Source: Chiua virens
Lineage: Eukaryota; Basidiomycota; Agaricomycetes; Boletales; Boletaceae
Direction: 5' to 3'
NCBI GenBank assembly: GCA_019787685.1
Contig: JAHNUO010000001.1
Coordinates: forward strand, 620,001 to 684,000
Length of the DNA stretch: 64,000 nt
A model generated the notes under the pieces. It did no database searches and was not told the origin of the DNA. It saw nothing but the letters and a program-made list of their open reading frames with translations. Made by a program: the position numbers and the translations under genes. This document shows, piece by piece, positions 50,711 to 61,968 of the stretch (positions are counted from its first letter, which is position 1; each line of letters starts with the position of its first letter).

Positions 50711-52200
50711 TCACAAAGATTGGACGACAATCGAAATGTCATCCAGCCAAGGTACGTCCAAATCCACCGTCAGCACCTGGGACACACTCGTTGGATCCCC
50801 CCCAAGTCCCTGCCAAAGCAACTGCAATGCCATGTTATCCATCCCACACCCTTCCGTTGCCCCCGAATCCGTGCACTGCAACCACCGCTCGATGACCCCC
50901 CGTTGATGCTCCCCACAGATATCCGTAAACCCATCGGAAGCCAACACGAGGTATTTCCGCAGTCGCCTTTGCGATGCATCCAATGGATAATGTGTCACCT
51001 CGGGCATGGCTGATATATAAGGCGGGGTAAAGTTCCGGTCGAGGAACTCTTCCCATAGGGACATATCATGATTGCCAGGGAAGAGGTTGTACAGAATACG
51101 CCTCGTGAACTCGGGCGGCTGCTTGAACGGTGTATCGCCGATGCCTGTCAGACCCATCAGATGTAAGTACCGATGGCGGATGCTCTGAGACCCCAACTCA
51201 CATCGGAAAGGGGCGATGGCACCGAGCACGCGGCCGTCAATCACGCATTCCGGCTCCCCCGGATGTTCGCTCACCACACGTTGTACCTCGCTCTTGCTCG
51301 CGCCGTTATGAGACTTCGTCAAGGCTTCGAAGTTCCACGTCCGGTGCTCGGTCTCCGAGATCATGACTGCCCAACGAAGCAATCAGCCAGCGCGCTCAAA
51401 ATAAAAGATCCCCTGCTCCAAACCTCCTTGACAATCGCCCAGGTTCGCCACCCACAGGTTTGTATGCTCCGGATCGACCAAGGCCACGAGCGCCGTCGTG
51501 CCATACATGCACAACCGCGCCTTTTTGAAATTGAGCCCGCCCGTCGCATGATCGTTGAGGATGGCATAGATCTGCTCGTCCGGCATGTCCATAACTGCCT
51601 CCAATCCGCCCGGAAATAACTCCAACACGTCGTTGGCAATCGCGTCATCAAACGCCCGAATCGCATGGCTAAACATGTCCGCGATCAACGGCGGTGGCAC
51701 GACCCGACCCCCATGTTTCGCCGCCATCCCCTCGAGGGATTCCCGTACGATGATGGGCATGTGATACGCCGCGTGTGCCACCGTCGCGTCACCAAGATGA
51801 CCTGCAAACGCAAACACCCAGTCAGGTCCCGCATGCCAAAAAACACCACCGCCCACTCGCCATCAAACACGGCCGTAAACGTCCACGTCCGCCCACCAAC
51901 CTCGATCCGTTGCATCGCATACCGATCCTGGGTCTTCGTCCCTCGAAACGGCTGAAAGTTGACCGCGTCTGCGCGCCAGCGACCGCACGCGCCATAAGCC
52001 ATGCGTCCTGGATCGGCCGCTTGCGCCAGCTGGATCCAGGCCTCAGAGGGCGCGAGAGGCTTGAACGACCGTGGCCAGGGTCCATCTTCGGGTCCGCAGA
52101 TGGACCCGGGGATGTCGTTATACCATACCTGGGAAGGAGAGGACGACGACGCGGAGGGCTGGGCTTGTCTGCCCACGGGAGAGCCAACAGACATGATCAT
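50711..52200 (-). CDS. PP2C-family protein phosphatase, PDP-like
   Basis: A metal-dependent Ser/Thr phosphatase. Motifs in order: the first aspartate region KTQDRYAMQRIEVGG, TFTAVFDGHLGDATVAH (DGH), MYGTTALVALVDPEHTNLW, NLGDCQGVMISE, SQSIRHRYLHLMG, KYLVLASDGFTDICG and the final LDDISIVVQSL. The layout resembles mitochondrial pyruvate dehydrogenase phosphatase-like PP2Cs of fungi, though no clear transit peptide is visible. One intron (51,802-51,860) appears to start with GC rather than GT: GATG followed by GCGAGT is the only donor that keeps the invariant DGH glycine. Other introns are normal. Confidence 0.94.
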
Positions 52201-52741
52201 CGCGTCGGCGTGGAGATGAAAGGTAGGGTGGGTATTAAAAGTGTGAGTGTGGCGAAAAGTCAGTGCTGTGGTGATACCCTTAAAACAGGCGACGCTTGGC
52301 CATTACAGGAGGGCGGCTGAGACGCTGTTAGGGTGCTAGGAATTTATGGATACTTAAAGTTGGGGGTCCTGTGTAGATGCACGTGGGTTGATCAAGATGA
52401 AGGCGCAACCAAGGATAGACACCTCGCCATATAGTACTTACGCCGCGAGCTCTCCAAACGCGGTCACTTTTCATTCCGCTCACCGGGCCCTGTATGACCA
52501 GGCACGCTCATCATTACACGTAACTCGCTCGGTAACAGCTTGCTACATTAAGTAACTACATAACCCCGGATGCTATTTTACTACTAATGTCAAAAGTGGG
52601 TGAATGGATACAGTAATGGTTGCAAGGGGAGAGATCCGTGTCGACAAGGGAGTGAAAAAAGGGTACATCTAAATGTATCGTGTCCGCCATGTGGAGATCA
52701 AGTTCATAAAATACTTCCAGTTGGAGGGCTCGACAACGGTT
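52201..52741. other. Intergenic region
   Basis: This lies upstream of the PP2C gene and downstream of the Cys-rich membrane protein gene. Nothing is recognisable beyond the expected promoter and 3' end. Confidence 0.35.
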
Positions 52742-55631
52742 TCATTTACGGAACGGGTTGCGTGATCCGCCCGTGTTCGCTGGCGTTACCAAGCTAGATC
52801 CGCCAGCTACTTGCTGTGACCGTCGAACAGAGCGGACAGAGGCCGCATACGCCTCAGCGTCCGTGTGCAGCTGGGCCGGAAAAGGTTCCCGTCGTGTTAA
52901 GCTCGGTTTCTTATATACCGAAGAGCCGAGCGTGGTCGTTGAGAATCGCGATATCAGTGGGTTCGTTTTCACAGGTTGCCGGGGCTCGGGCCCATTTTGT
53001 CGCTCCCCAGTTACTTCGGAATATATGGAGTGCCCGGATAACCGATGAGAACGGTGTGACTCATAGTCATACAACTCCATTCGCTTAGACTCGTGCGGGG
53101 AACCTTCCCTCGAAACCCCATACCCGTCAATGAGTTTCTCCAGTTCCCGATTGTGCCTCGCTTCCTCCGCAGCACGCATCTTCCACAGTGCGATCTCCTC
53201 GGAGTCCGGACGATGGTGGCTGTTGTGTCCAAATAGCTTCTCACCGAAACGCGCGAGACGCAATCTCCAGTTGGACTTGTGGGTGAGCGCTTTGGCGGAC
53301 GCAAAGGCCGCCGTTTCCTTCGCGCGCTGTTTCCGGGCACGGCGGCGCCAGCAATACAGAAAGGCAACGAAAATAAACGCACAGCCGAGCGTCATGAGGA
53401 GGATCTCCCACCACGACAACGCTTGCGTTGTCATGGCTGTGGGTGACGAGATACCCGAGATGGAAGGGAGTGGGGCTGACCCAGTGGAAGAGGGAACGGC
53501 AACAAGTTCCGAGAGACACGCTCCTAGACTTGACACAATATTACTTCCGCTGCTGCAATTTGCAGCGACACAGATTCCACCACGGAGCACTTGACTTGAG
53601 CTGGAACAGGCTAGACAGTTATTAGGACCTGAACCCGAGCAGCTGGCGCAGCTCCCATCGCATGACTGGCATGTGGACGAGGTGGTGTCAAAGTATTGGT
53701 TCTGGCTACAGGTTGCTAGGCAACGACCATTCGTCAGGACGGGAAGGTTCTTGTTACAGCTGGTGCATTGGTTGAATGATCCGCCTGAACACGTTGCACA
53801 ATCGGGGTGACAAGTGACACAAGTACCAGATGAAGCGAACGTGTTCGAGGGACATGAACTGACACAGGAACCACCGGAAGCGAGTAGACCATTATTGCAT
53901 GTCAGACAGTAATTGGCGCTGCCAGAGCAGCTACTACACGACGAAGAACATGCTGTAGCAAGTGTGAGGGAGGATATACAAAAAAAATAGATCACGCATT
54001 ACGAACCGGTGCAGGTCAGGTTATCCGTGGGAGAGAGGAAGGTTCCGGAAGGGCAACTTTGCACGCATGCGCCTTGGGAAAGGACGTAGCCAGGCAAACA
54101 TCCAGTGCACTGAGCTTGGTTGATCGTCGACGCAACATTGAAGTTCAAAATTTGACAAGAAGTACACTTTGGTCCACAAGCTGTGCAAACCAGTTGATAA
54201 CCAGAACCGGAAGCAGAGACGCGTGATACTCACTGTCGCATTCGTGCTTGTTATTGTTGGCGACAAGGGATGTGCCCTGGCAAACACCACCACTGTTCGT
54301 TTGCACACATGTACCATTTAACATGTATGTGCCGGAGGCACAAATAACACAATTATTTGATGTACCTCCGTTACACGTCTGACACTCGGGAGCGCAAGGT
54401 TGGCATGAAGATCCGGCACTATAACTGCTCGAAGGACAAGTAGTCCCGCCAGAAGTCTGTTGAGGAACAGCGTCACAGAGCGTACGGTCATTGCCGTCTT
54501 GGGTATAACCAGATTTGCAAGCTATGCAGTCGCCCGATTGATCAGCACATTCAGCACAACCAAGCGAGCAGACTGTAACGGGGTCAAAATATGCCATAAA
54601 ACGCCGCAAATTATACTCACTTTGACAGTTGCCGTTGGAATTGAGGAAAAAGCCAGAGGCGCAAGCAGCACAGTGAGTGCCATTCGAAGCGGAAGTCCAC
54701 CCTACAAGGCAAGTGCATTGGCCATTGGAGCCACACTCGCCGTTGATACAGTTGCAACTTGATGGCGGATTTGTCACGATCGGAGAAAGACAGCGGCCAG
54801 AGCCGGTTATACCATCAGCACATGAAGTGCAGCCTGACGGACAAGGTTTGCACGTAGGGCCAAAATAACCAGAAGCACACGACTCGCAGGAAGTGCCATT
54901 GAAACCAGTTGGGCAGGTACAAGTACCTGAAGCGGAGCAAACACCATTGCCAGAGCAAGGCGGCGAACACGCAGAGGATTGCAAATTCAGAAGAGAGAGA
55001 GAACCAGAGGCAGTTTGAGGGAGTTGGCTGACATCGGGGATGGAGTTCCAGAGGATGACACGGCTGTTGCTACCTGCAGATACCTCTGCCCAGACAGTTC
55101 CCAGAAAGTGCCAATGACGATGCTGCCAAACGTGGATGCATTTGCGATCGGAGACGTTGGCAGAGCGGTATAGGATCCTTGGCCGGAATAAAATGTTTGT
55201 GGGTAAACTGCAATGCCCGGCTGAAGTTGGACCGTAAATGGTAATGAGACTGGACGACTTTGAACTAGAATTTGCGAATCCAGCTGATGGAGACAATGAG
55301 GCCGAAGAGGACGTCAAAAGGTCAGTGCAGAAGTTGGGGATTTGTCGAGGAAGTATATTGCCCAGGGAGCAAAAGAACGGGAGTGGACTGTCCTGAGGCT
55401 GACAAGGTAGCACCGACTGGAGAGGCAGACTCAGCAACAAGACTCTGCGTCACGAAGGGAAGCTTACTAGTGGTATTCGAATAACCCTCAAGGCATTGAC
55501 CAGCAACGCATACAACAGAAACAGATTGCGCGACTTGTGAGGTATAAACAAGTTGTCAGAGTGGATGTTGAATGACTCTCACCTACAGACGCGCCAAGGG
55601 TAAGTGCAATGGCAATGAAACTCGACAACAT
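52742..55631 (-). CDS. Secreted-type, Cys-rich single-pass membrane protein
   Basis: A signal peptide (MLSSFIAIALTLGASVG) starts at 55,631. A non-Cys N-terminal domain (about 54,980-55,480) is followed by many furin-like/EGF-like Cys repeats: SACSPPCSGNGVCSASGTC, CPTGFNGTSCESCASG, CPSGCTSCADGITGSGRC, SCNCINGECGSNGQC, AECADQSGDCIACKSGY, ECQTCNGGTSNNCVICASG, SSCSGSANYCLTCNNG and more to about 53,540. Then a transmembrane helix (WWEILLMTLGCAFIFVAFLY), a basic stop-transfer CWRRRARKQRAK and a cytoplasmic tail of about 190 residues ending GGSRNPFRK. Growth-factor-receptor-like Cys-rich proteins of this layout occur in Agaricomycetes; no enzyme domain is visible. Ligand and role unknown. The N-terminal joins near 55,090 are uncertain. 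Confidence 0.85.
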
Positions 55632-56340
55632 GTCGAACGAATGAAGGAGTGTAATGAACGGACAAGAAGAAGAGGTGGAAAGAGCGGCGCACTCCTATGG
55701 ATAAAATGCGATCCGGTAGACATCCCTTTTGTGTACGGAGAATAAAGGAACACCGTTGCTGGCCAACCAAGAACAATGGTACAAGAACAATAACATCGTT
55801 AGCCGACCATGCTCCGATGATGCACAGCCACTTTCAATAAGGATCACCCAAGATTTCAGCCTTTGAAGGTCGGGTGTACACTAAAAATGAACCGCGATGT
55901 CTAGCAGTGGTTGAGATCCTGAGGCCTGAGGCACGGAGCCGAACTCGATGCTGGACCACTGAATAATTGTGACTGAAGCAAGATCACAAAACTAATCACT
56001 ATTCTATGGAAGAGATTTTGCTACATATACATGAGTGTTGAACGTTGAGATACTGGTGTCCCTAGAACATATCGGCTTGCAATACAGTACGACCATGGTC
56101 CATGCTGAGAAATGGGAAAGCCCGAGAAACAGACTCGGTTGGTGACACGAAACGACGACCCAACAGAGTTAAAATTACCTGCAAAATCAAAAACAAGTCA
56201 GCAACCTGCAACATCTTCAAGGATTCGTAGAAGATCGATCAGAGCAATAAGGCAATACATGTTTTCCGCAGTCAGACGCTCGGAACAGGTCTGATGGTAT
56301 CATCCTCGAAAAGAAACAGAAGAAAGTGTACTCACCATTA
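55632..56340. other. Intergenic region
   Basis: This region is upstream of the Cys-rich gene and downstream of calcipressin. A 60-codon plus frame at 56,112-56,294 has no features. No gene is called. Confidence 0.35.
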
Positions 56341-57112
56341 TCATCGTAGCGTGACGGGCATTGGAGGCATAGACGTAGGCGCTGGCTTCCACCTCAAGCG
56401 CGACGGAGAAACTGACCCATAGTCCCAATCCAACTCATCTTCCTCATCTTCCTCGCTGTCGGACCCATCAGCGTCCTCCACGTACACACCTACCCCAACA
56501 CCCTCCTCTGGCTCTAGTAGCACTTCTCTGCCCCCGCGCCGCTCTCGAAGCTGGAGTTTCTTCAATGCTGTGATCAAATCCTCCGCCAATGTCATCCTGT
56601 TTGGGGGATCCTCCCGGATCGGTTCCCAGCCTATCGGTGGTGATCCTGGAGGCGAAATCAGGAAATTTTTCTCCACCGGCGGAGGTTTCAAGAAATGATC
56701 TTCAGATGGCGGCGAGCGAGTGACCAATGGACTCCGGTCAGCCCGGAATACCCGCAGAGTCGTCGGAAGACTGAAGGTCTGATTGAATGAATGCCCACTG
56801 ACAGGGAAACGGCTTGACTCACCCATGGTTCGGTTGGATGATGAGTGGATCACAGTTCTGCTTCGCCTGCTCCACGGAGTCTTCGTGACAGTAAACAACC
56901 ATTATTCGTGAAAAACACGAAATAGGTGCCCATTGGTTGATATCGCCATATAGAGCAAAGAAATCGCGGAGCGCTGCTAGAATCACGGGTTGGAAAAAGT
57001 CTCGAGGTACCTGCGTGATCAGAAGTGTGTTTGTTGGCTCTGGCCCTCTCGTTGGGCCGTGTGTGGGTGAATGTGGGGGTGAATCGACTGATATGATGGA
57101 TATTGAAGGCAT
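56341..57112 (-). CDS. Calcipressin (RCAN), calcineurin regulator
   Basis: The N-terminal RRM-like domain is visible: TNTLLITQVPRDFFQPV, LRDFFALYGDINQWAPISCF, RIMVVYCHEDSVEQAKQ. It is followed by TLRVFRADR and the diagnostic calcipressin signature EKNFLISPPGSPPIGWEP, the segment that binds calcineurin. The C-terminal tail is acidic (GSDSEEDEEDELDWDY) and ends PPMPVTLR and TAG. One intron near the NH/GH boundary joins the two parts. Calcipressins modulate the Ca2+/calmodulin phosphatase calcineurin, which in fungi controls stress response and hyphal growth. Confidence 0.92.
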
Positions 57113-57591
57113 CGTTATTGGCGATTAGCTTCTAGATGGTCGCTGTGGTGACTTGGAGTCTTTATACTCATGCTTACATAATGGGACATAGTGCACTGCC
57201 CTTCTTGCAAGCGTAAGTAAATACTACTGCGGCAGCGGACAAAGGCTAGGCTGTGTCCTGCTGAAATTTTCGCTGCCACCTGTGTCCTTGGCATTCCCTG
57301 TCGAAATCGAACCCAGTACATAGCACGTTTTCTGGAATGCGCTAAGCGAACCAAATGGGTGTTCGAATCACTGCGTTGCTATGTTTCATTTCCAGGGCGT
57401 CCTCCGGTGTACGAATCAAATATCAAACGTTGATCGCGATTGGTCCAACACAAGAATGTAACATCACAATCATGATTATGACTGACAATGACATGACATC
57501 CGACAGAGCATAATGTTACAATGGTATCAGACTCGGTTACCGAGGAACCTACATTCTGCAACTATATGTTATGCAGATTTCGAGCCCCAGA
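57113..57591. other. Intergenic region
   Basis: This is upstream of calcipressin and downstream of the CCDC124 homologue. No gene or repeat was recognised. Confidence 0.35.
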
Positions 57592-58675
57592 TCAATCTGA
57601 TTCAACCCGCATCTTGTTCTTCACCGCATCTTGTTTCTCCTTGAGAGCGTGCGTACGCTCTTCCTTAGAAGCATCGTGGGCCACAGTCGCCTGATTAAAT
57701 CTGTGGAACACTGATTAACATGCTGTGCTGATGTGATGTGCGGACACTCGTGGCACTTACGGATTATCCGGAGACTTCTGGAATTGCTTGTACAACAGGT
57801 CCTGTGATGCGATATCGTCAATGGACTTGAATGAGGTTTAGATGTGTGACTAACGAGGTACTGCTGTAATCGCAAGCCAGGATGCTAACGAACGATAATT
57901 AATGCAGTGCACAATAATATTGATCTCAGCGAGGCTCCACATACCTCAACTTTGAGATTCGGAAGTTCTCTTTCTTTGTAAGCTTCAAAAGCAGCCTGTG
58001 TCTTATTTGAGAATCTGGCATGGTGAAGGATTCGACAATAAACGAACCTTGAACCTCCGCTACGGGAAGAGGAGGCTAATGAGTCCATGCGTGACAACAG
58101 ACAACGATGACTCGGGACGAACCTCGGGATGCCTTTCGAGGCCAGCAGCTTGCTGACCGACGCTTGCTTTGTCCATCTTGGCAGTGACAACTTCTAGAAG
58201 CTCGAGCGCATTGTCGATTCCAGTCGCTGCATAGCTTTCCGTTTCCTCCTGGGGGATCATCCTTTGAATTCTCGGCTGCCTTGCCAGGACCCCCACCCGC
58301 GGCGATTGCACCGGGCCCTGCAGGCGTATTATCCTTGAGAGATTTCTTAGCTCCGGCTTTGGGTACACTCTTAGGCTTTGGTGGCTGGATCGCCTCCTCT
58401 TCAGCGAGTAAACGCGCGTTCTCCGCCTTGCGTGCCAACTCCTCACGACGTTTCGCCTCCTTGTCCTCTTTTGATTTTTTCGACTTGGCCCCTTCCGACC
58501 ATTTATCAACCTCCTTGCGGTCCTGACGAGTCGCACAGGTTAGTTGGCCGTATACAATCAGAACAAAAGAGATCGAACCTTTTCTGCGGCTGCTGCCTCT
58601 TGTTTCTTAGCCTCGTTCTCTGCCTTTTTGGCACGGCCACTCTCTTTCTTTCGCGTTACCGCCTTTGGGAGTCAT
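57592..58675 (-). CDS. CCDC124 homologue (ribosome-associated coiled-coil protein), frame broken in this assembly
   Basis: The family is clear: MTPKGGNAK, then a Lys/Glu/Ala-rich coiled coil (SGRAKKAENEAKKQEAAAAE, EDKEAKRREELARKAENARL), linker, and the conserved C-terminal domain SYAATGIDNALELLEVVTAK, AAFEAYKERELPNLKVE, LRLQQYLDLLYKQFQKSPDN, ending KNKMRVESD. CCDC124 and yeast Lso2 bind idle ribosomes and aid their recovery. The frame is shifted twice by one extra base. One is an A in the run after NAK, near 58,648. The other is a C in the CCCCC run near 58,255, where DDPP must become DDPQEETESYAATG. No intron explains either. Removing both gives a full-length protein of normal layout. Confidence 0.88.
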
Positions 58676-58960
58676 GATTGGTATAGCTTGTAGGTCAAGC
58701 TGTAAGACGGCGCGAGGTGTGAGCGTTGTGGATTGATTAGCTGTGCAATGACTCATTGAATCTAATCTAATCAGGAGACGCACTGCCACAGTTGATCATA
58801 CTATAAAGCCAGCTGTGCAGTGATTGGTGTTTGTTTCCTCTATCACTGGACATTACCTCAACAGCTGGACTGACAGCGCCCACCATTCTGTGATTTCTCT
58901 GCTTGTTAACCCTTTTAGATTACTTGAACCAGTGGTCGAACACCGGAGACTAAAACTCAC

Positions 58961-59809
58961 ATGGGCGATACTTCAGTGAGCAAATGGGCGGCTGGTGCCA
59001 GCTGTGAGTACGACGATGTGATCATTTGAAATAACCTTCTGGAATATTTCTTGGATTAGATGGCCCAGTGTTATCTCAGACAGATCTCTACCTTCTCAAC
59101 ACCGAGCTTCAGCTGCATCCTATCCTCCAAGGCACGGATGCATCTTTCCACCTCATATTCAACCTTGTCACCGGTGCGGTAGACGTATTCAATGGCGTAG
59201 CTATACCCTTATCATTTGTCCGTTCTACTAGGCTCGACTGGAGGATTCAACAGTGAAGCTAGAGATCGTGATATTCCCTTATTGCAAAAGACGAACCCGC
59301 CACATTGCCGCGTGTCACGGACCTTATCATTATCACCGAACTCAGCCCATGGTGCACGATCGTTCATAATGATCGAGGTGTCACCACGGGCGACGTCTGC
59401 GGCACGCTTTGGAAAGAGTCCGTCTCTAGCGCTTGTTCATCTCAATCAACCGATCGACTGACGATTTGATTCCGCGGAACTAGATACACTGAAAATCACA
59501 TCACGGAAACAGAGTTTTCCTCTCTTCCACCGCGATTTCAAGAGCAGGTCAAGCGAGTCGCTCAGAACAACCAAGCCACCGGGGGTTGGCCAGGAGCGAT
59601 GTACTATAACACCCCACAGCCCAACCGCTACAGACGAGTTGGTGCGTGCCGTCTGCGATGGAATTGCTCTGCACACATTGATGTACCACTTCGCAGACTG
59701 GCTCAGGGACAAGATCTATTTCGAAGGGTTGTTGAAGAAGGATCACTACACTACCTCCCGTCTTGGGTTCAAAGCCCCGAACATCTTTGTGATGAATTTA
59801 GCCTCGTGA
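58961..59809 (+). CDS. DUF6699-like small protein
   Basis: Exons give MGDTSVSKWAAGAS, then YGPVLSQTDLYLLNTELQLH, PILQGTDASFHLIFNLVTG, and later EPATLPRVTDLIIITELSPW with CTIVHNDRGVTTGDVCGTLW, then PPRFQEQVKR-like helical text, and finally RLGFKAPNIFVMNLAS and TGA. The order LHPIL, PATLPRVT, W-x-I-V, GVT-x-GDV is the pattern I associate with DUF6699 proteins of Agaricomycetes. Two GT-AG introns are clear (after AS and after VTG). Between RDRDIP and EPATLP the frame needs a one-base change, which may be a missing C. Function unknown. Confidence 0.66.
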
Positions 59810-60712
59810 TCATCATTTAGACTTTATGCTCACACACCTCATATCCTGTTTATAAAGTCCCCGCAACCTATTGCAACTCTCACTTGATGCCACGAACCAG
59901 CGATTAAGTACATACGAAAAACCAACGATTTTGATCTCGGATCATCTTGCACCCAATATTTGTTGAGCTGATACGCCATGCTGTGTTTAGACTTATTTGA
60001 CGTCGAAGCAAAGGGTTGACTAATACAATTCAGTGGGTTCCGGTCCCTATCGATCACGAGGATCGGGCAAGCTCGCCTAGTTATGACCAACGACGAGGTC
60101 GTCAAGAGAGTTCCCGACATAACTCGGACCTCACTTTAGGCCCTCGAAACGAAAGAATTTTGAAGGCAAGATTGCTCTGCGGCGGTGGACAATGAAATTT
60201 CGTCTGTTCGAACTCCATCATGCTTTCACGCACAGAATGACAATGTGATATTTACTTATTATTCTCCATCAATAACCGATTCAATCGATGGCAAATACCC
60301 TCGAATCTGCATAGGTCTAACGATGCGGGGTCTTATGCCAAGAAATCATTCGACTCTCCTCGTGTTCGGTGGTGAATCAAATGATCTCTTGTCATGTGCA
60401 TACTGTAGATCCCGCATTCTATGGACTTGGCTCAGCTACTGCTGCGAATCTGGTCTCACCCCAGACACGCCTCAGGGGGGTCGAACATGTTGATTAAGAA
60501 GCAAGACCGCTCAAGCGCTCATACCTCATCCACGCGTTTCCTGACGATGCTAAAGTTTATCTTTCAGACGCATTTTAACACTCGCGAACCATTGGATCAC
60601 ACATTCACTCCAAGTACTACGAAATACCAAATAAGCCTCGCTTCTACTCCATCCAAATAACCCTTTTTTTCGAGTCTGTGACGATCTGACACAGTGATAC
60701 CATCTCAGTCGC
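59810..60712. other. Intergenic region
   Basis: No gene is called. A frame near 60,040-60,140 (+) contains RIGQARLVMTNDEVV, which could be a remnant of a second DUF6699-like gene. Open frames at 60,185-60,660 have no domain. Confidence 0.3.
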
Positions 60713-61184
60713 TCACGCGTTGATGTTCGCGGGAGTGCAACCGAGGTTGACCAACCCATTCTGTACGCACAGAAAAAAAAACAAGCGATCAGCACCGCTC
60801 ATTTACACGCGTCCCGTTCAACAATGGGTCCACTTACATAGGTGGTTTCAGCGCAGCAAACGGTCTGTTGGGTGCAGGAAGCGCCACTACCCGTGCCTAG
60901 AGCGATGGGGGTGCATTTGACACCGACAAGACCTGCGATATCCGAGTCTGGAAGCGCGAGCGCGAGCTTCTCGGCGACATTGATGATATGTGTGTCGGTG
61001 TTCTGTCCCAGTCATCAGCGCCGAGCACGAAACTACGAGGAACAGAGACACCTACACTGTAGGTGGAATCGCAGCATGAGAGCGAGCCGGTATTGCACTG
61101 GGAGTCTCCGCCGTAGGTGGGGATCGCAGTGACGGCGGCAACGAGGGCAGCGATGGGGAAGAGCGTAGAGAAGCGGACTCGCAT
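60713..61184 (-). CDS. Class I hydrophobin
   Basis: A small secreted amphipathic protein that self-assembles at air-water interfaces and coats hyphae or spores. Signal peptide MRVRFSTLFPIAALVAAVTA. Three exons joined by a GTAGGT-GACAG intron and a GTAAGT-TACAG intron give the eight-cysteine pattern in correct spacing: C-x6-CC-x34-C-x12-C-x5-CC-x12-C. The pieces are QCNTGSLSCCDSTYS, VGVKCTPIALGTGSGASC, TQQTVCCAETTY and NGLVNLGCTPANINA followed by TGA. The spacing falls within class I limits, and the long loop before the fourth Cys argues against class II. Confidence 0.95.
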
Positions 61185-61968
61185 TCTTTTCTCCTGCTGG
61201 TAGCGATAGAGTGGGTCAAGCAAGTTGCTTGAGAGAGAATGGGAATTTTACTGATGGACGAGCTGTCCTACGACTCACCATTTTATACAGTGAGGCTTCC
61301 GTCACCTCCACTCTCCAATGTCAGTCCAGGTATTACGTGCATACGATGCATGCATTGCTGGCTAGGTACATCAGCATGACATAGCCGCCGCCTACTACTT
61401 GTGCCACACGAACGGAACAAGTACGTCGACAGTGGAACTTTTCCCTTATTCCTTCCACAGGGGTTCTCTGAGTTTTTCTGAATGCTCACCTACTCCACCC
61501 ACGTTTGTTCAGCCTCGGGAGAACATGGTGTTGGATGTCCTGCGAGCAACCCTAATGCATTATCAGCTCCCGAGTCAGCTGAACAACGAGAATACGAACG
61601 GTACTATGTTGAGTATTCGAGTCATAAGCTGCGCTTAGGCACTACCGTCGTTCATCATTAGCAATTCCCCGAACGCAACGCAAGAGTCTGATCCGTGGAC
61701 ATTCAGACGCATAGATTCTAAAACAGTCATGAACCACGCGAATTTGACCGTGACGAGACTGTCTGTCTCAAGGACTGTTTCCGTGGAATTTGGGAGGAGC
61801 TGAAACATTTTCAGTCCATTCAAAGTACGCATCGGCAGAGTCAAGCACTGTCGAGGCGGATGTACTGCGGGCAAACTCGGCACAAAATCCGAAGAGTCGG
61901 AGGTGCCTTACCACGAACGTGCTAAATATCTCGATCCAAATTTCTGAAGGTAATTACTTTGAATTGGA
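61185..61968. other. Intergenic region
   Basis: This region contains the promoter of the hydrophobin gene and the 3' end of the nucleotidase gene. Frames on both strands (61,399-61,883) show no domain. No gene is called. Confidence 0.35.

Noticed and set aside
57350..57385. Possible tRNA T-arm (GTTCGAATC)
   Set aside because: No matching acceptor stem, D-arm or anticodon stem could be built around it. Other GGTTCGA-type words (1,494; 39,079) failed the same way.
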